Origin: Cordilura impudica | Taxonomy: Eukaryota; Arthropoda; Insecta; Diptera; Scathophagidae | Direction of reading: 5' to 3' | Assembly: GCA_963682025.1 (NCBI GenBank) | Contig: OY821519.1 | Span: 5,400,668-5,464,667, forward strand | DNA: 64,000 nucleotides | Part shown: piece after piece, positions 10,242 to 20,568 of the stretch | Position numbering within the stretch: the first letter of the stretch is position 1 | Layout: each line of letters opens with the position of its first letter | The notes under the pieces: model-generated | The model's input: only the letters and a program-made list of their open reading frames with translations | Told to the model about the DNA's origin: nothing | Database searches by the model: none | Made by a program: the position numbers and the translations under genes

Positions 10242-13200
10242 ATGCCGGGAACTGCACTTGATATTTTTATTCGCGATTCGGATACGCTCATTAAATTTGA
10301 GGCGAAATTCAACGATATTCGTGAGGAGTTCCATTCGGTATTTAATCTTGAAATTCGTGGAAAAGAATTAGACTTGCTTTGGGAACAAGTAAAATGGACA
10401 TATCGTACTTGTTTATCATATTTAGAAAATTCGGATGACGCGGAACCGGCGGATTTTGACGCGGCTGAATCGAAATATGAAGCCACTTTTAACGCGTACG
10501 TTAATTGTTTATCTAGGATTAATGAACGATTACATCATTTTAAATCCAACGCGACACCGAAAGAGCAGTCTCAGTCTCCGAGTGTAAACCTCAATTCAGC
10601 TGACAACTTTTGTCATAATTTAACGCTTCCGCCATGCGATACCGACGTTTTTGAGGGCGATTACATTTCTTGGCCCACATTTAGGGATCTTTTTACAGCG
10701 GTTTATATCAATAACTCTCGACTTAGCAATATTGAGCGGCTATGCCATCTAGTTCGGAAAACTAGTGGGGAAGCTCGGGAAATTGTTTCGAAATGCCCTC
10801 TCACTAATCAAGGTTTTGATGTCGCGTGGCGCAACTTGAGTGACGCATATGATAATCCACGTATGCTGGTTAATAACCAGTTAAAATTTAGCCTTCCCTT
10901 TCTTGATAAGGAAACCTCGTCGGGATTAAAAACTTTACAACGCGGAATAAACGGTTGCCTTACGGCTATGTCAATTTATAATATTTCGACGCACAGCTGG
11001 GATCCTATTATTGTATTTCTTTGCATTCAACGGTTACCTTCGCAAACTGTTAGTCTGTGGGAACAGAGTATAAAGGACAAATCAGCTTTGTCACTCTGGA
11101 AGGATTTGGACCTCTTTCTGACAGAAAGAGTTCAAACTTTAGATTGTTTACGTGATCTTAGAGGTTCAGAATCTGCTAAACGGCTTTCTGAACCTAAAAT
11201 CAAAGCGCATCATACCAATGCTGCTTCAACTTCAAGTGCTTCTTATGTTCTTTGTAAGAATCAAGTTCACTTTTTACGTTCTTGTCATCGATTCAAAAGT
11301 TTATCTATTGCGGATCGATTTTCTACGGTAAAAAAGTTTCACTGTTGTGTCAATTGTCTCGCAAGGACACATGAAGCTAAAAATTGTAGCAGTTCGTATA
11401 ATTGCTCCATTTGTAACAAGAGACATCATACTATGTTACACCGTGAATTACCATCTTCTGAAGTTTCTAGGGACACTAATCGGTCGAATTCGGGTGTTAG
11501 TTCGGTTTCTGTTTCACGAGTTTCAAACTCCGTACCTGCAATCGCATCATCTTCGAATGCCAATCATGCCACAGCTCCTACAAATCGTCAAGTATTTCAT
11601 ACAGCACAAAGTAGGACTGTACTTTTAGGGACGGCTATGGTGAACCTTATTCATCAGGGTACTACGTACCCACCCCGGGCCCTTATTGACCCTGCTTCTG
11701 AAGCATCGTCCATTTCTGAATGTTTGCAAAATCGCCTGAAAATTTCGACGCATTCGACGAATGCTCAAATTTCAGGAGCTAATCAGGCAGTTACGGCAAT
11801 GTCTAGAAAACTTTGTTCATTAAAAATTGGCTCCACCTTCGATTCATCCCTTGTATTGGAAACATTGGCACTTGTTTTGCCAAATATTTCGGGTAATTTA
11901 CCATCATTTACAGTCCACTCGAATTTAAAGGAAAATTTGCCAAACCTTCGTTTGGCCGATATTAATTTTGATGACAGTCGACCTGTTGATCTTTTGCTTG
12001 GCGCGGATTTATATCCAAGAATTCTGTTGGGAGAAATCCGTCGCAATATTTTGGGCTCTTTACTAGCTCAGAACACTATTTTTGGCTGTATTATTACTGG
12101 TCCAGTTGTACAACCTCAAGTTCAGGTATATTCTACGAATGTCGAATTTTCAGAGGAAGATTGCCTTAACAAAAATCTTTTGAGATTCTGGGAACTTGAG
12201 GAAACTCCTAAAAGAAAAATTCTGTCTCCATTTCACAAATTTTGTGAGGAAAATTATAAAGCGACTACTCGTCGCGAATCTGATGGTCGATATGTAGTGA
12301 CTCTCCCATTTAAGCCTGAATTTCCTGAAAAATTTTCTTTAGGGACTTCAAGACCTGGTGTTATGGGACAATATCTTAGGACCGAATCATCTTTACTGCG
12401 TAGACCTGAAATTAAGGAGATGTACGATGACGTCGTTAGGGAGTATTTGGACATAGGACATATGAGACCGGTATTACCAATTTTTTCATCTCCTACCTCT
12501 TTTTGTTATTTACCTCATCATCCGGTGGTAAAACTAGAACGTAAGACAACTAAATTGAGAGTTGTTTTCAACGCTTCAAATAGAACTTCTAATGGAATTA
12601 GTTTAAACGATTGCCTTTACATAGGACCTACCTTACAAGCAGACTTAGTTCTACTTATTCTTAGGTGGCGTCTGTTTAAATTCGTCTTCAATTGTGATAT
12701 CACTCAAATGTATAGACAGATTCGGGTTGATCCTTCTCATACCCCTTTTCAACGAATTTTGTTTACGGATTCTCCGACGGAGACCGTAAGGGACTATGAA
12801 TTACAGACAGTGACTTTTGGCGTTAACTGCGCTCCATACCTTGCCATTAGGACGTTATTACAACTCGCGGACGATTCTGCGGCTGAGTTCCCTCTCGCAG
12901 CACATATTCTACGAAAGTGCATGTACGTTGACGACGTTTTGACAGGGACTCATGACATTTCGACTGCATTAATGGCTCGTGATCAACTCGTCGCTGCTTT
13001 GGCCTCTGCTAAGTTTCAGCTAAGAAAATGGACTTCAAACGAACGGAGTATTTTGAAAGACATACCTTTGGACCATTTAGTTGACGCTAAATTATTGACC
13101 TTTATAGAATCGAGTACTTCAAAGACTTTAGGAATTCAGTGGAACGCTCAGTTGGACTCGTTTTATTTTAGTGTGACTCCTACTTCATTAAAATCTGGGT

Positions 13201-14363
13201 ATACTAAGAGGGAAGTCTTATCGACTATCGCGAAATTGTTTGATCCTGTAGGTTGGTTAGGTCCTGTCATTGTGGTTGCTAAAATTATCATGCAAAAAAT
13301 TTGGCTTGATAATATAAATTGGGATGATATGCTTCCAATTTCGACGGAAGATGAATGGAAAAGATTTGTTACTTCTTATCATGAGGTAAATACTATTCGT
13401 ATTCCAAGATGGGTTAATTATTCGCCGGGAAATTCTGTTGAGCTTCATGTTTTTTCTGATGCCTCGGAAAAGGCATACGCGGGGGTGATTTATATTCGAA
13501 TTCAGGCCTCTAACGGCGAAATTCATACTCACCTACTTTCATCGAAAACCAAAGTAGCCCCCATCGAATCAATTTCTCTACCTCGTTTGGAATTGTGCGG
13601 GGCGGTGTTAGCCTCTGAACTTTTGAAGACGGTAATAAGTGAAATTGATATTAAAATTGATCAAATTTACTGTTGGACTGATTCGACGATAGTCCTTTCT
13701 TGGTTAAGGAAAACGCCGTGTTCCTGGACCACATTTGTAGCGAACAGGGTATGCCACATTCAAGAAAATGTGGGAAACCATAATTGGTATCATGTTCGTT
13801 CTGAGGATAATCCTGCAGATTTAGGTAGTCGTGGTACCTCTCCCACTGAGCTGGAAAATAGTGAGCTTTGGTGGCATGGTCCAAGAAGGCTGGGTCAAGA
13901 TAAAGTGCACTGGAATATAACGGATCTAAGTTATCTTGACACTGACATTGAGGGTCGGGTTGTCAAAACTCATGCTTCCTTCTTTACGGACGTTAAGGGG
14001 GAAGATATATATGTGGATATTTTGAATAATTACTCTCGTTTTGATCGAGCTCTTCGGATAATCTCATATATTTTGAGGTTCTTTTACAATAGTCATCCAG
14101 CTCATAGGTCAAATCGTTATATGAATGTGGATAAAATCGTTGCTGGTTATGAAATCAGAAGAACAAAATTGCATTTAGCCATTGTGGCTCAGAAACATCA
14201 CTATGCAGATAAATATAAGTGCCTGTTAGACAAAAAACCGTTAAGTTCAAAGAGTTGCCTTATTTCTTTGAATCCCTTTCTCGATAAAGACGGTGTGATA
14301 AGATTGAATGGTCGCTTGGTTAAATCACCATCCCTTTCATATACGGATTTACTCAATTGTTAA
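10242..14363 (+). pseudogene. BEL/Pao Gag-Pol polyprotein, broken before integrase
   Basis: The open frame of 1,373 codons covers, in order: a Gag region with the BEL-type Gag (DUF1759-like) segment around residues 130-270 (RLCHLV...GEAREIV); a CX2CX4HX4C zinc knuckle near 368-381 and a second Cys/His cluster (CSIC...HH...H) just after; a protease-like site with ALIDPAS near residue 480, where Asp is kept but the usual Ser-Gly is Pro-Ala; reverse transcriptase around 760-920 with the YVDD catalytic box near 893; and RNase H around 1065-1215 (FSDAS, WTDST, NPAD). The frame stops at 14361-14363, at the start of the integrase, and coding continues in another frame. Function is copying RNA to DNA in virus-like particles; this copy cannot make one polyprotein. 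Confidence 0.9.
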
Positions 14364-15475
14364 TAGAATTTGTTCATATGATTTCCATTCACGGTGGAAA
14401 TCAGTTGATGTTGCGAATACTGCGCATTGAATATTGGGTTCCACGCTTGAAGTCGAAAATTCGTGGAGTCATTGGTCGTTGTAAACGGTGTATTATTGAC
14501 CGTAAAGTATCTTGTCGCCAAATTATGGCGGCTCTGCCCCCTGAAAGAACTACTCTTACTAGACCATTTATGACAACGGGCGTTGATTTTGCTGGTCCCT
14601 TTGACATCAAAAGTTTCACGGGCAGAACTTGTAGGATAACGAAGGGCTACGTTTGTATTTTTGTTTGCTTTTCTACGAAATTAATTCATTCAGAGGCTAC
14701 GTCTGATTTATCGACGCCTACTTTTTTATCTGCCTTTCACAGATTTATTTCTCGACGAGGTTGCCCCTACACTTTATTTTCGGATAATGGCACAAATTTC
14801 GTAGGTGCATCGCGTGAATTAGAGAAGGATTTTAAGATATTTCTTAAGGAAAGTCAGATTGCAGTGGGTTCTATTTATGGTATTCAGGGTTTAACTTGGC
14901 GGTTTATACCGGCCGGGGCACCTCATATGGGTGGCCTTTGGGAAGCCGGGGTCAAGAGTTTTAAACACCATTTTCGTAAGGAAGCGCAATCTTTTAAATA
15001 TACTTTTGAAGAACTTTCTTCAGTTCTCGCAAGAATCGAAGCTTGTCTAAATTCACGTCCTCTTTGTTCTATGCCGGATAACCCTCGGGAACCAGTAGCT
15101 CTGACTCCTGGTCATTTTTTAATAGGTGGACCAATACTTGCTCCCCCGGAGCCTGAAATTAATTAATCTCCGATAAGTCTTGTTAATCGATTTCGAAAAA
15201 TGAAAGCGTTGTCTCAACTTTTTTGTCGCCGATGGAAAGAAGAATATTTAATGACGTTAAATAAGCGCTATAAATGGAAATATCCGGAACGCGATCTACA
15301 GGAAAATGACTCAGTCGTTATCAAGCATGAAAATCTACCTCCGACATCGTGGCGTTTAGGCCGGGTCATAAAAGTTTATCCGGGAAGTGACGGTCGCGTA
15401 AGGGTCGCGGATATTCGTACTGCTAATGGGGTTGTAAAACGACCAATAACCAAACTGGTCATTTTGACCGAATAA
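14357..15475 (+). pseudogene. BEL/Pao integrase portion of Pol, with internal stop
   Basis: This continues Pol in a different frame from the preceding one. It shows an N-terminal zinc-binding segment (H...H and CKRC), then the DDE core: Asp in GVDFAGPF, Asp in FSDNGTNF and Glu in GLWEAGVK. A TAA at 15164-15166 lies in frame, after which the same frame resumes and runs to 15475 with a basic C-terminal domain (WRLGRVIKVYPG, GVVKRPITKL) typical of BEL integrases. The frameshift at 14357-14363 and this stop make it a pseudogene unless recoded, for which I see no signal. Confidence 0.85.
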
Positions 15476-15510
15476 TTTACATTTTTTTTTTCATATCTGC
15501 TCCATCCCCA

Positions 15511-15660
15511 TTGTAGATTCCTTACTGGCTCATATGTAGAGTCCTTACTGGCTCAAATTGTAGAGTTCCTACTGGCTCATACTTATTTATAATCAATTTT
15601 CCATTGAGTTCCCTACTGGCCTATGGAAAATTGTTACGTCGAGGTCCCTACTGGCCAATT
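15511..15660 (+). repeat. Five TACTGGC motifs upstream of the BEL 3' LTR
   Basis: Five variants of GTAGAGTCCCTACTGGCTCA occur with irregular spacing between the end of pol and the 3' LTR. A purine-rich run of A and G follows at about 15675-15700. A regulatory or RNA-structural role is possible but only inferred. Confidence 0.7.
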
Positions 15661-15786
15661 TAACTTTAAGTGTTTAAAAAAAAAAAGAAAAAAAAAAAAA
15701 TTTTATAAATTGAATTCAAGCTCACATTTTTAAATTGAACTATGCCTTATTTTAAGAAATTTAAGTTAATTGTTAAAGTATTATTG

Positions 15787-15810
15787 TTGCAACATACCTG
15801 GATGTTGCAA
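15787..15810 (+). other. Hairpin next to the BEL 3' LTR
   Basis: TTGCAACAT and ATGTTGCAA form a perfect 9-bp stem with a 6-base loop, 12 bases before the 3' LTR. It sits where a polypurine tract would be expected, but a clear polypurine tract is not adjacent. Confidence 0.6.
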
Positions 15811-15822
15811 GGTGGCCGGCAA

Positions 15823-16200
15823 TGTTTAAGTACAATTTAATATTTTCTTTGTACTTTTCCGCTTTGAGTCGATTAGCCATTTTGGGTTAATTCTGGGTTA
15901 AAATCTATGAAACTCCTTTTTTTATACATCGTTGAAAGGAGTGTTTACATAGATTTTAACTAGTAAAACCGTTAACGGTACTTAGATATTGTTCGCCACC
16001 TTCTCTCTTTATTTTTTAACTTATAAAATCAATAGTTTTGGTACCTTCGTACAATTCGTGCTATATCGCATTTTAAAAAAAAGGTAATACATCTTGTATA
16101 CATATAAAAATAAAATAGAGATTTTATTTTCTCTTTACAAAAACCTTAAATTAAATTGCGTTTTTTATTTTTTATATATTTTTTGCTACATACGCAAACA
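15823..16200 (+). repeat. BEL 3' LTR
   Basis: 378 bp. Compared with the 5' LTR I count five substitutions and one single-base indel. It is followed directly by the duplication CATTT. Confidence 0.9.
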
Positions 16201-16205
16201 CATTT

Positions 16206-16706
16206 AAATTAAATATATGTGCACTTTAAATCAATAGTAAAAGTTTACTTAAAATTTTATCGATGTTGTGTTCTGTATATAATATATCCAAATGGTATTG
16301 ATATTGTTGGGAATTTCAGTGTTATTTTTCAGTTTAATCCTCACAAGAATTAGTTTTCTTCCAAAAAAAACCATTGTCCCCTGTGAATATTGAGACTAAA
16401 TAAATGTCAGGGGCCAAATGTTGGCATTTTCTGACCAAAATTAAGTTTAGGAATAATAAATAAGTATTGGTTGTGAAATACGATTGAAGAAAATAAGAAA
16501 TTATAAAAAAATACATATTTAAAATGTCAAAATATTCAACTTTTACATGGAAACTCAACAAAAAATTAAAATGCATTTTTAACTCCAAGTTACTTACGTT
16601 CCTATCAGTCGATTTTTACGTTTGAACACGCAAATTGAAGCTCAAAGTCCCTCCTATTGAACAAAACAAATTGCGTTAAAAAATACCAATCCGGTCAAAA
16701 GTTATA
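16206..16706 (+). other. Transib 3' untranslated region
   Basis: This is Transib sequence interrupted by the BEL insertion. No gene is evident; the 84-codon minus-strand frame at 16334-16588 has no recognisable features. Confidence 0.6.
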
Positions 16707-16743
16707 GAGTTTTGACCGCTATCTCGCGAAATTGACCACTGTG
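16707..16743 (-). repeat. Transib right terminal inverted repeat
   Basis: Read on the minus strand it starts with CACAGTG, identical to the canonical RSS heptamer, then GTCAATTTCGCGAG. The block GGTCAAAACTC occupies positions 27-37. The duplication CGCAG follows at 16744-16748. Confidence 0.88.
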
Positions 16744-16748
16744 CGCAG

Positions 16749-16800
16749 GTGGGGGGTATAAAAAAATTCGGCGCAACCGAATTTAACACTCTTACTTGTT
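16749..16800 (-). mobile_element. Terminus of a second Helentron/DINE-like family
   Basis: On the minus strand it reads AACAAGTAAGAGTGTTAAAT, then a GC-rich palindrome (ATTCGG..GCGCCGAAT) and TATACCCCCCACC. This matches the style of DINE-1 left ends known from Drosophila but differs from the CAAG-HINE. The Transib lies immediately inside it, so the rest is disrupted or lost. Confidence 0.65.
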
Positions 16801-19250
16801 TTTTCCGATATGCACAAGTTTCTTATGAAAGTGAAAACAAATTAAACATTCTGTTACAGCCTTAAAGTTGAAAAGTGAAAAAATCACTTTCGAACTTCTC
16901 GTCTGAGTACATGTAGCTCATTTTGTAAAGCAATAATTTGAATTATAAATCTAAGACCTACACTGATTATTGCAAGTGCTTTTTATTTTTAATTCACAGC
17001 TGTAAAATATTTTTTAAGCTGAACCATACGTTAGACAACAACAAAACCTGCATTTAATATCTCGGTCGCTAATGTGTACCAATAAAGTATATGACCATGT
17101 TCTTGCTTTGCTCTTTGGTATAAGCAAGAAAAAAAAAAACAAAAAACGAAAAAGAGAAAATTGTTCCTGTATTTTGTATTGCTTGGTGCTGTGTGTGTAT
17201 TAGAATACACCGCCTATGCCTAAGTGCTTTTACTAAAACAAATGTGCATCGAGTGCAAAGGCCTTGGGCATATATGGTATAAAGTATGGGGAAGCAGTTG
17301 ATATTAATCTAATTTTTTAAATACATAAATAACATTTGAATAGACTTAAAAATAAACTACGTCTAAAATTTTGGTTCGGCTATGGACTAATTTTCAATAT
17401 TCTGTCTCAATATCTGAAATTAAGAGAACAACTTTTATTTACCGTTGCATTACGCCTTTTATTTAAATGCGAATGCAATGTGCAATGTGTAAAATTTTCT
17501 AAAAAAATACTTTAACTTATTTAGGTTTTGTAACTTGAATTTATAACGTTTATAAACTTTATATTTTTTTTTCACACGCAAATGTTACTTGAAATGAAGT
17601 CTTATTAAACCGGTATTAGAACTGACAAATATTTGCGAAAATTAACAAGAAATTATCATGTAAATGTAACGTAGAAAAACAGAGAAACAAATTTAAAATA
17701 AAAACTTTTTTTCATATTGCGAAATGTTTGCTAACAAATATAATATTTTTTTATATTAAGAGACATATGATGTTTTATAATTTGCTTTTCGCTTTGTATC
17801 AGCAAATACATACACATTTACATATACACACAATGACACTGAAATATTCCAATTAAAATCAGTTCACATTTAGTGACAATTTTTATTTGTTTTTATTTTT
17901 ATGAATATATTTTTTTAATGAAATTATAGAAAATTAAGGAATATGAAATTAATTCTATACGATTCTTATGTGGTTTTAAAGTTAAGCAATAGCAATTTAT
18001 TTCAAAAGCGTAATATTTTTGACTAGTCCTTATACAATAAATTCAAATGAATACTGTTTGTGAATAATGAATACAAGTACATTTATTTCATTCAGTCTTA
18101 GCATTTACAGTGGCTGGCCGGGTGACTTAAGATAAAACTTATTTGTATAATGACTTTATTAAATCTTACGGAATCCAAAGATGTAGGAAAGATTTTCTTG
18201 TGCTGTTTATACTAATTTGATCAACCCCTTTTAAATAGATTACAAAAGTATTTTTAGCAGCAACAAATACAGCAATAATAAGTTTATTCGGTTCTTTACA
18301 GAATTTGCCATAAATATAAATTAGTATTATATGAATATTTGTGGGACAGCCATAGAATGCTTAAACTCACTTAATGTAAACTTTGAGGTGGAAAAAAACA
18401 GAAATGAAAATAAATTATTCATACGTTTGTTACACTGTAAAAACATTAAAAAAAACGAAATAATTGTACTTTAGTAAAGCCACTAGCTCATATAATTACA
18501 AAAATTTTTAATTCAAATAACATCTATTATAGATACAAATACAACAATCCGTACATATCTAAAACAGAAAACTGAAACTGTGCAATATTTTTTTGAAGTC
18601 AAAATTTCTTAAAGAAAACATTAAGGTTATTTTCGTGAGCCGCGCAAGTAGCTACGGTTCCCCTCAGGACCATCCAAATTAAATTTTTTTCATCTGATAA
18701 AATTATCTTCTAAAAGAAAGCAAAAGAATTAATTATTCTCTAACACAACATTAAACAAGCAACATTTGACCAACTGCTATATTGCAACCGCGCATTAATA
18801 TGACGTCTCAAAAGTCGAGGAATTTGCTTTATTCTTTGTCTTTGAATATGTTTGGAAAACTTATTAACATCCCAAATGGTCGTTTTACACAAATTGTTGG
18901 AAAAAAGTCGGCACCTGCGTTCATTCATTTTTTTTTTTTTTTTGTATAACTCCTAAATTTTTTCCAAACTTTTCAATATTTCAAACAAATATAAATATAA
19001 TCTAGAATTCTTCTGATCTGAATTTCAGTATCCGCTCTTGATGCACCATTTTCTGAAAATGTTGAAAATTTAACCATTTTTCAAATTCAATTAGTACATT
19101 TTCCAGGGGCATTTTGCTAATTACTAACTAATTAAATAAAATTAAATATAATATGTTGTATCAAAATGATAATATTTGTCAAGCATAGACTTTTTTGTGT
19201 TTGCGCTATGCAATTTGAATGCTTACTACCGGTATTTCTAATTAATGGAA
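16801..19250. other. AT-rich DNA, no gene recognised
   Basis: About 2.4 kb without a repeat that I can match elsewhere in the window. The 62-codon minus-strand frame at 18740-18928 shows no domain I recognise. It could be intron or intergenic DNA. Confidence 0.5.
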
Positions 19251-19309
19251 GTTTTGGAATACATTTTCTAGAAAACTATTTTATTTATTTTTTTGCGGCC
19301 TTTCTTTAT

Positions 19310-20095
19310 TTTGTCGATTTTTGTTTTCGTAATTTTAGATTTTGCCGATTTTTGTTATTGGCGATTTTCAGTTTTTGGTGATTTTTGATTTTGCGTTTTT
19401 TGTTATTCTCGATTTGCGGTTTTAGCGAATTTTGATTTAAACGATTTATGATATTCTCGATTTTCGGTTTTAGCAAATTTTGATTTAAGCGATTTTTGAT
19501 ATTCTCGATTTTCGGTTTTGGCGTTTTTTGATTTGGCGATTTTTGTTTTTCTCTTTCGGTATTTTCACTTTGGCGATTTTTGTTTTTTGTTATTGTTGTC
19601 TTCTAGAGATTTTTGATTTGGCGATTTTTTATTCGCGATTTTTTAAGGCGATTTTTGATTTTGCGATTTTTGTTTTTAAAGATTTTTATTATTCGCAATT
19701 TTCCGTTTTGGCCATCTTTGACTTTGACGATTTTTGTTTTTTTGAGGTTTTTGATTTGGGCGATTTTTTTTTAATTTTCTATTTTGGCGATTTTTGATTC
19801 AAAAAATTTTTGATTTAGTCGATTTTTGTTATTCGCGGTTTTAATTTTTTGGTCATTTTTGATTCAGCGCTTTCTGCTATTTGCTATTTTCTGTTCTGGT
19901 AATACAATTTTTGTTTTTAACGATTTTTCTTTTTCGCGATTTTCAATTTTGGCTATTTTTAACATTGAAGTTTTCTTTTGTGGATTTGAGTTTGGCGTAA
20001 TTTGTGTTTTGTGAGTTTAAATTTGGCGATTTTTGATTTTTGACGAATTTTGTTATTCATGATTTTCCGTTTTGTTGATTTTTATTTTTGGCGTC
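19310..20095 (+). repeat. GCGATTTTTGATTTTG minisatellite
   Basis: This is an irregular array of ~15-20-base units (GCGATTTTTGATTTT, GCGATTTTCGGTTTT). Open frames here (for example 19528-19797) encode only Phe/Asp/Ile-rich repeats and are not genes. The same array occurs in R2 copy b. Confidence 0.85.
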
Positions 20096-20333
20096 TCCGC
20101 CTAAATTTTCCACGCCTACTCACGTTGGTAATTAATGTACCTGTCAAAAATTTCTAGACTGCCATTTTCAGAGTACAAAAAATTTTTTTGTATATGATGG
20201 ACCACGACCAATTGTCCGATCCCGCCATTTTATGGGTAACTAATCACACTAACAATTTGTGAACTCGGACAAAGTCCCAAAGCTTTTCTATTATAGTACT
20301 CAAGTTATATGATATTAAATATTTACTTTATAT

Positions 20334-20568
20334 CTGGGGCCAAATCACCACATTCGTTATCGAAATTTTTCGATCGAAATCATTTTTTATTTCCCAAAAT
20401 AAAATTTTAAGACTAAGTTTTCTTTCTCACAGTTGAAGTATTATGGCTTCTAGTTAAGAAGAGAAGCGAGTCGTGGTCGAGCGTTTGTCCGTCGTCCTCA
20501 AATATTAAACCAAAATATGAAATTTCGATTGATATTACTCGGTATCGAATGCGGGGATTTGGCCCCTG
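20334..20568. mobile_element. 235-bp MITE with GGGGCCAAATC ends
   Basis: The left end GGGGCCAAATCACCACATTCG mirrors the right end (complement GGGGCCAAATCCCCGCATTCG). It lies between two parts of an R2 unit. The outer bases CTGGGG/CAGGGG suggest a hAT-like end, but I see no 8-bp duplication, so the superfamily is open. Confidence 0.65.

Larger units (their letters stand above)
7317..16200 (+). mobile_element. BEL/Pao LTR retrotransposon
   Basis: Two near-identical LTRs (7317-7695 and 15823-16200), both TG...CA, flank a gag-pol region. The 5-bp target duplication is CATTT (7312-7316 and 16201-16205). Total length is 8,884 bp, including two HINE insertions of about 0.8 kb each in the leader. 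The order is gag, protease, RT, RNase H, integrase, as in BEL/Pao. The element lies inside the Transib, downstream of its transposase. An LTR divergence of five substitutions and one indel suggests a relatively recent insertion, yet pol already has one frameshift and one stop. Confidence 0.92.
4284..16743 (+). mobile_element. Transib DNA transposon split by a BEL retrotransposon
   Basis: The element starts CACTGTGGTCAAT and ends, read inwards on the minus strand, CACAGTGGTCAAT. Both ends are flanked by the exact 5-bp duplication CGCAG (4279-4283 and 16744-16748), as expected for Transib, which makes GC-rich 5-bp duplications. Removing the BEL insertion (7317-16200 plus its 5-bp duplication) leaves about 3.57 kb, a normal Transib length. 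The transposase fossil occupies 5271-7252. The right flank is a Helentron-type repeat end, so the Transib jumped into an older repeat. Confidence 0.9.

Noticed and set aside
14350..14370. Programmed frameshift between pol and integrase
   Set aside because: No slippery heptamer or downstream structure is evident, and BEL elements normally use one frame; a simple mutation or sequence error is likelier.
18740..18928. 62-codon minus-strand frame, possible transposase N-terminus
   Set aside because: A few basic helix-like residues are suggestive, but no motif can be defended and no inverted ends were found.
19528..20014. Phe-rich frames in the GCGATTTTT array
   Set aside because: They follow the minisatellite unit and have no independent coding signal.
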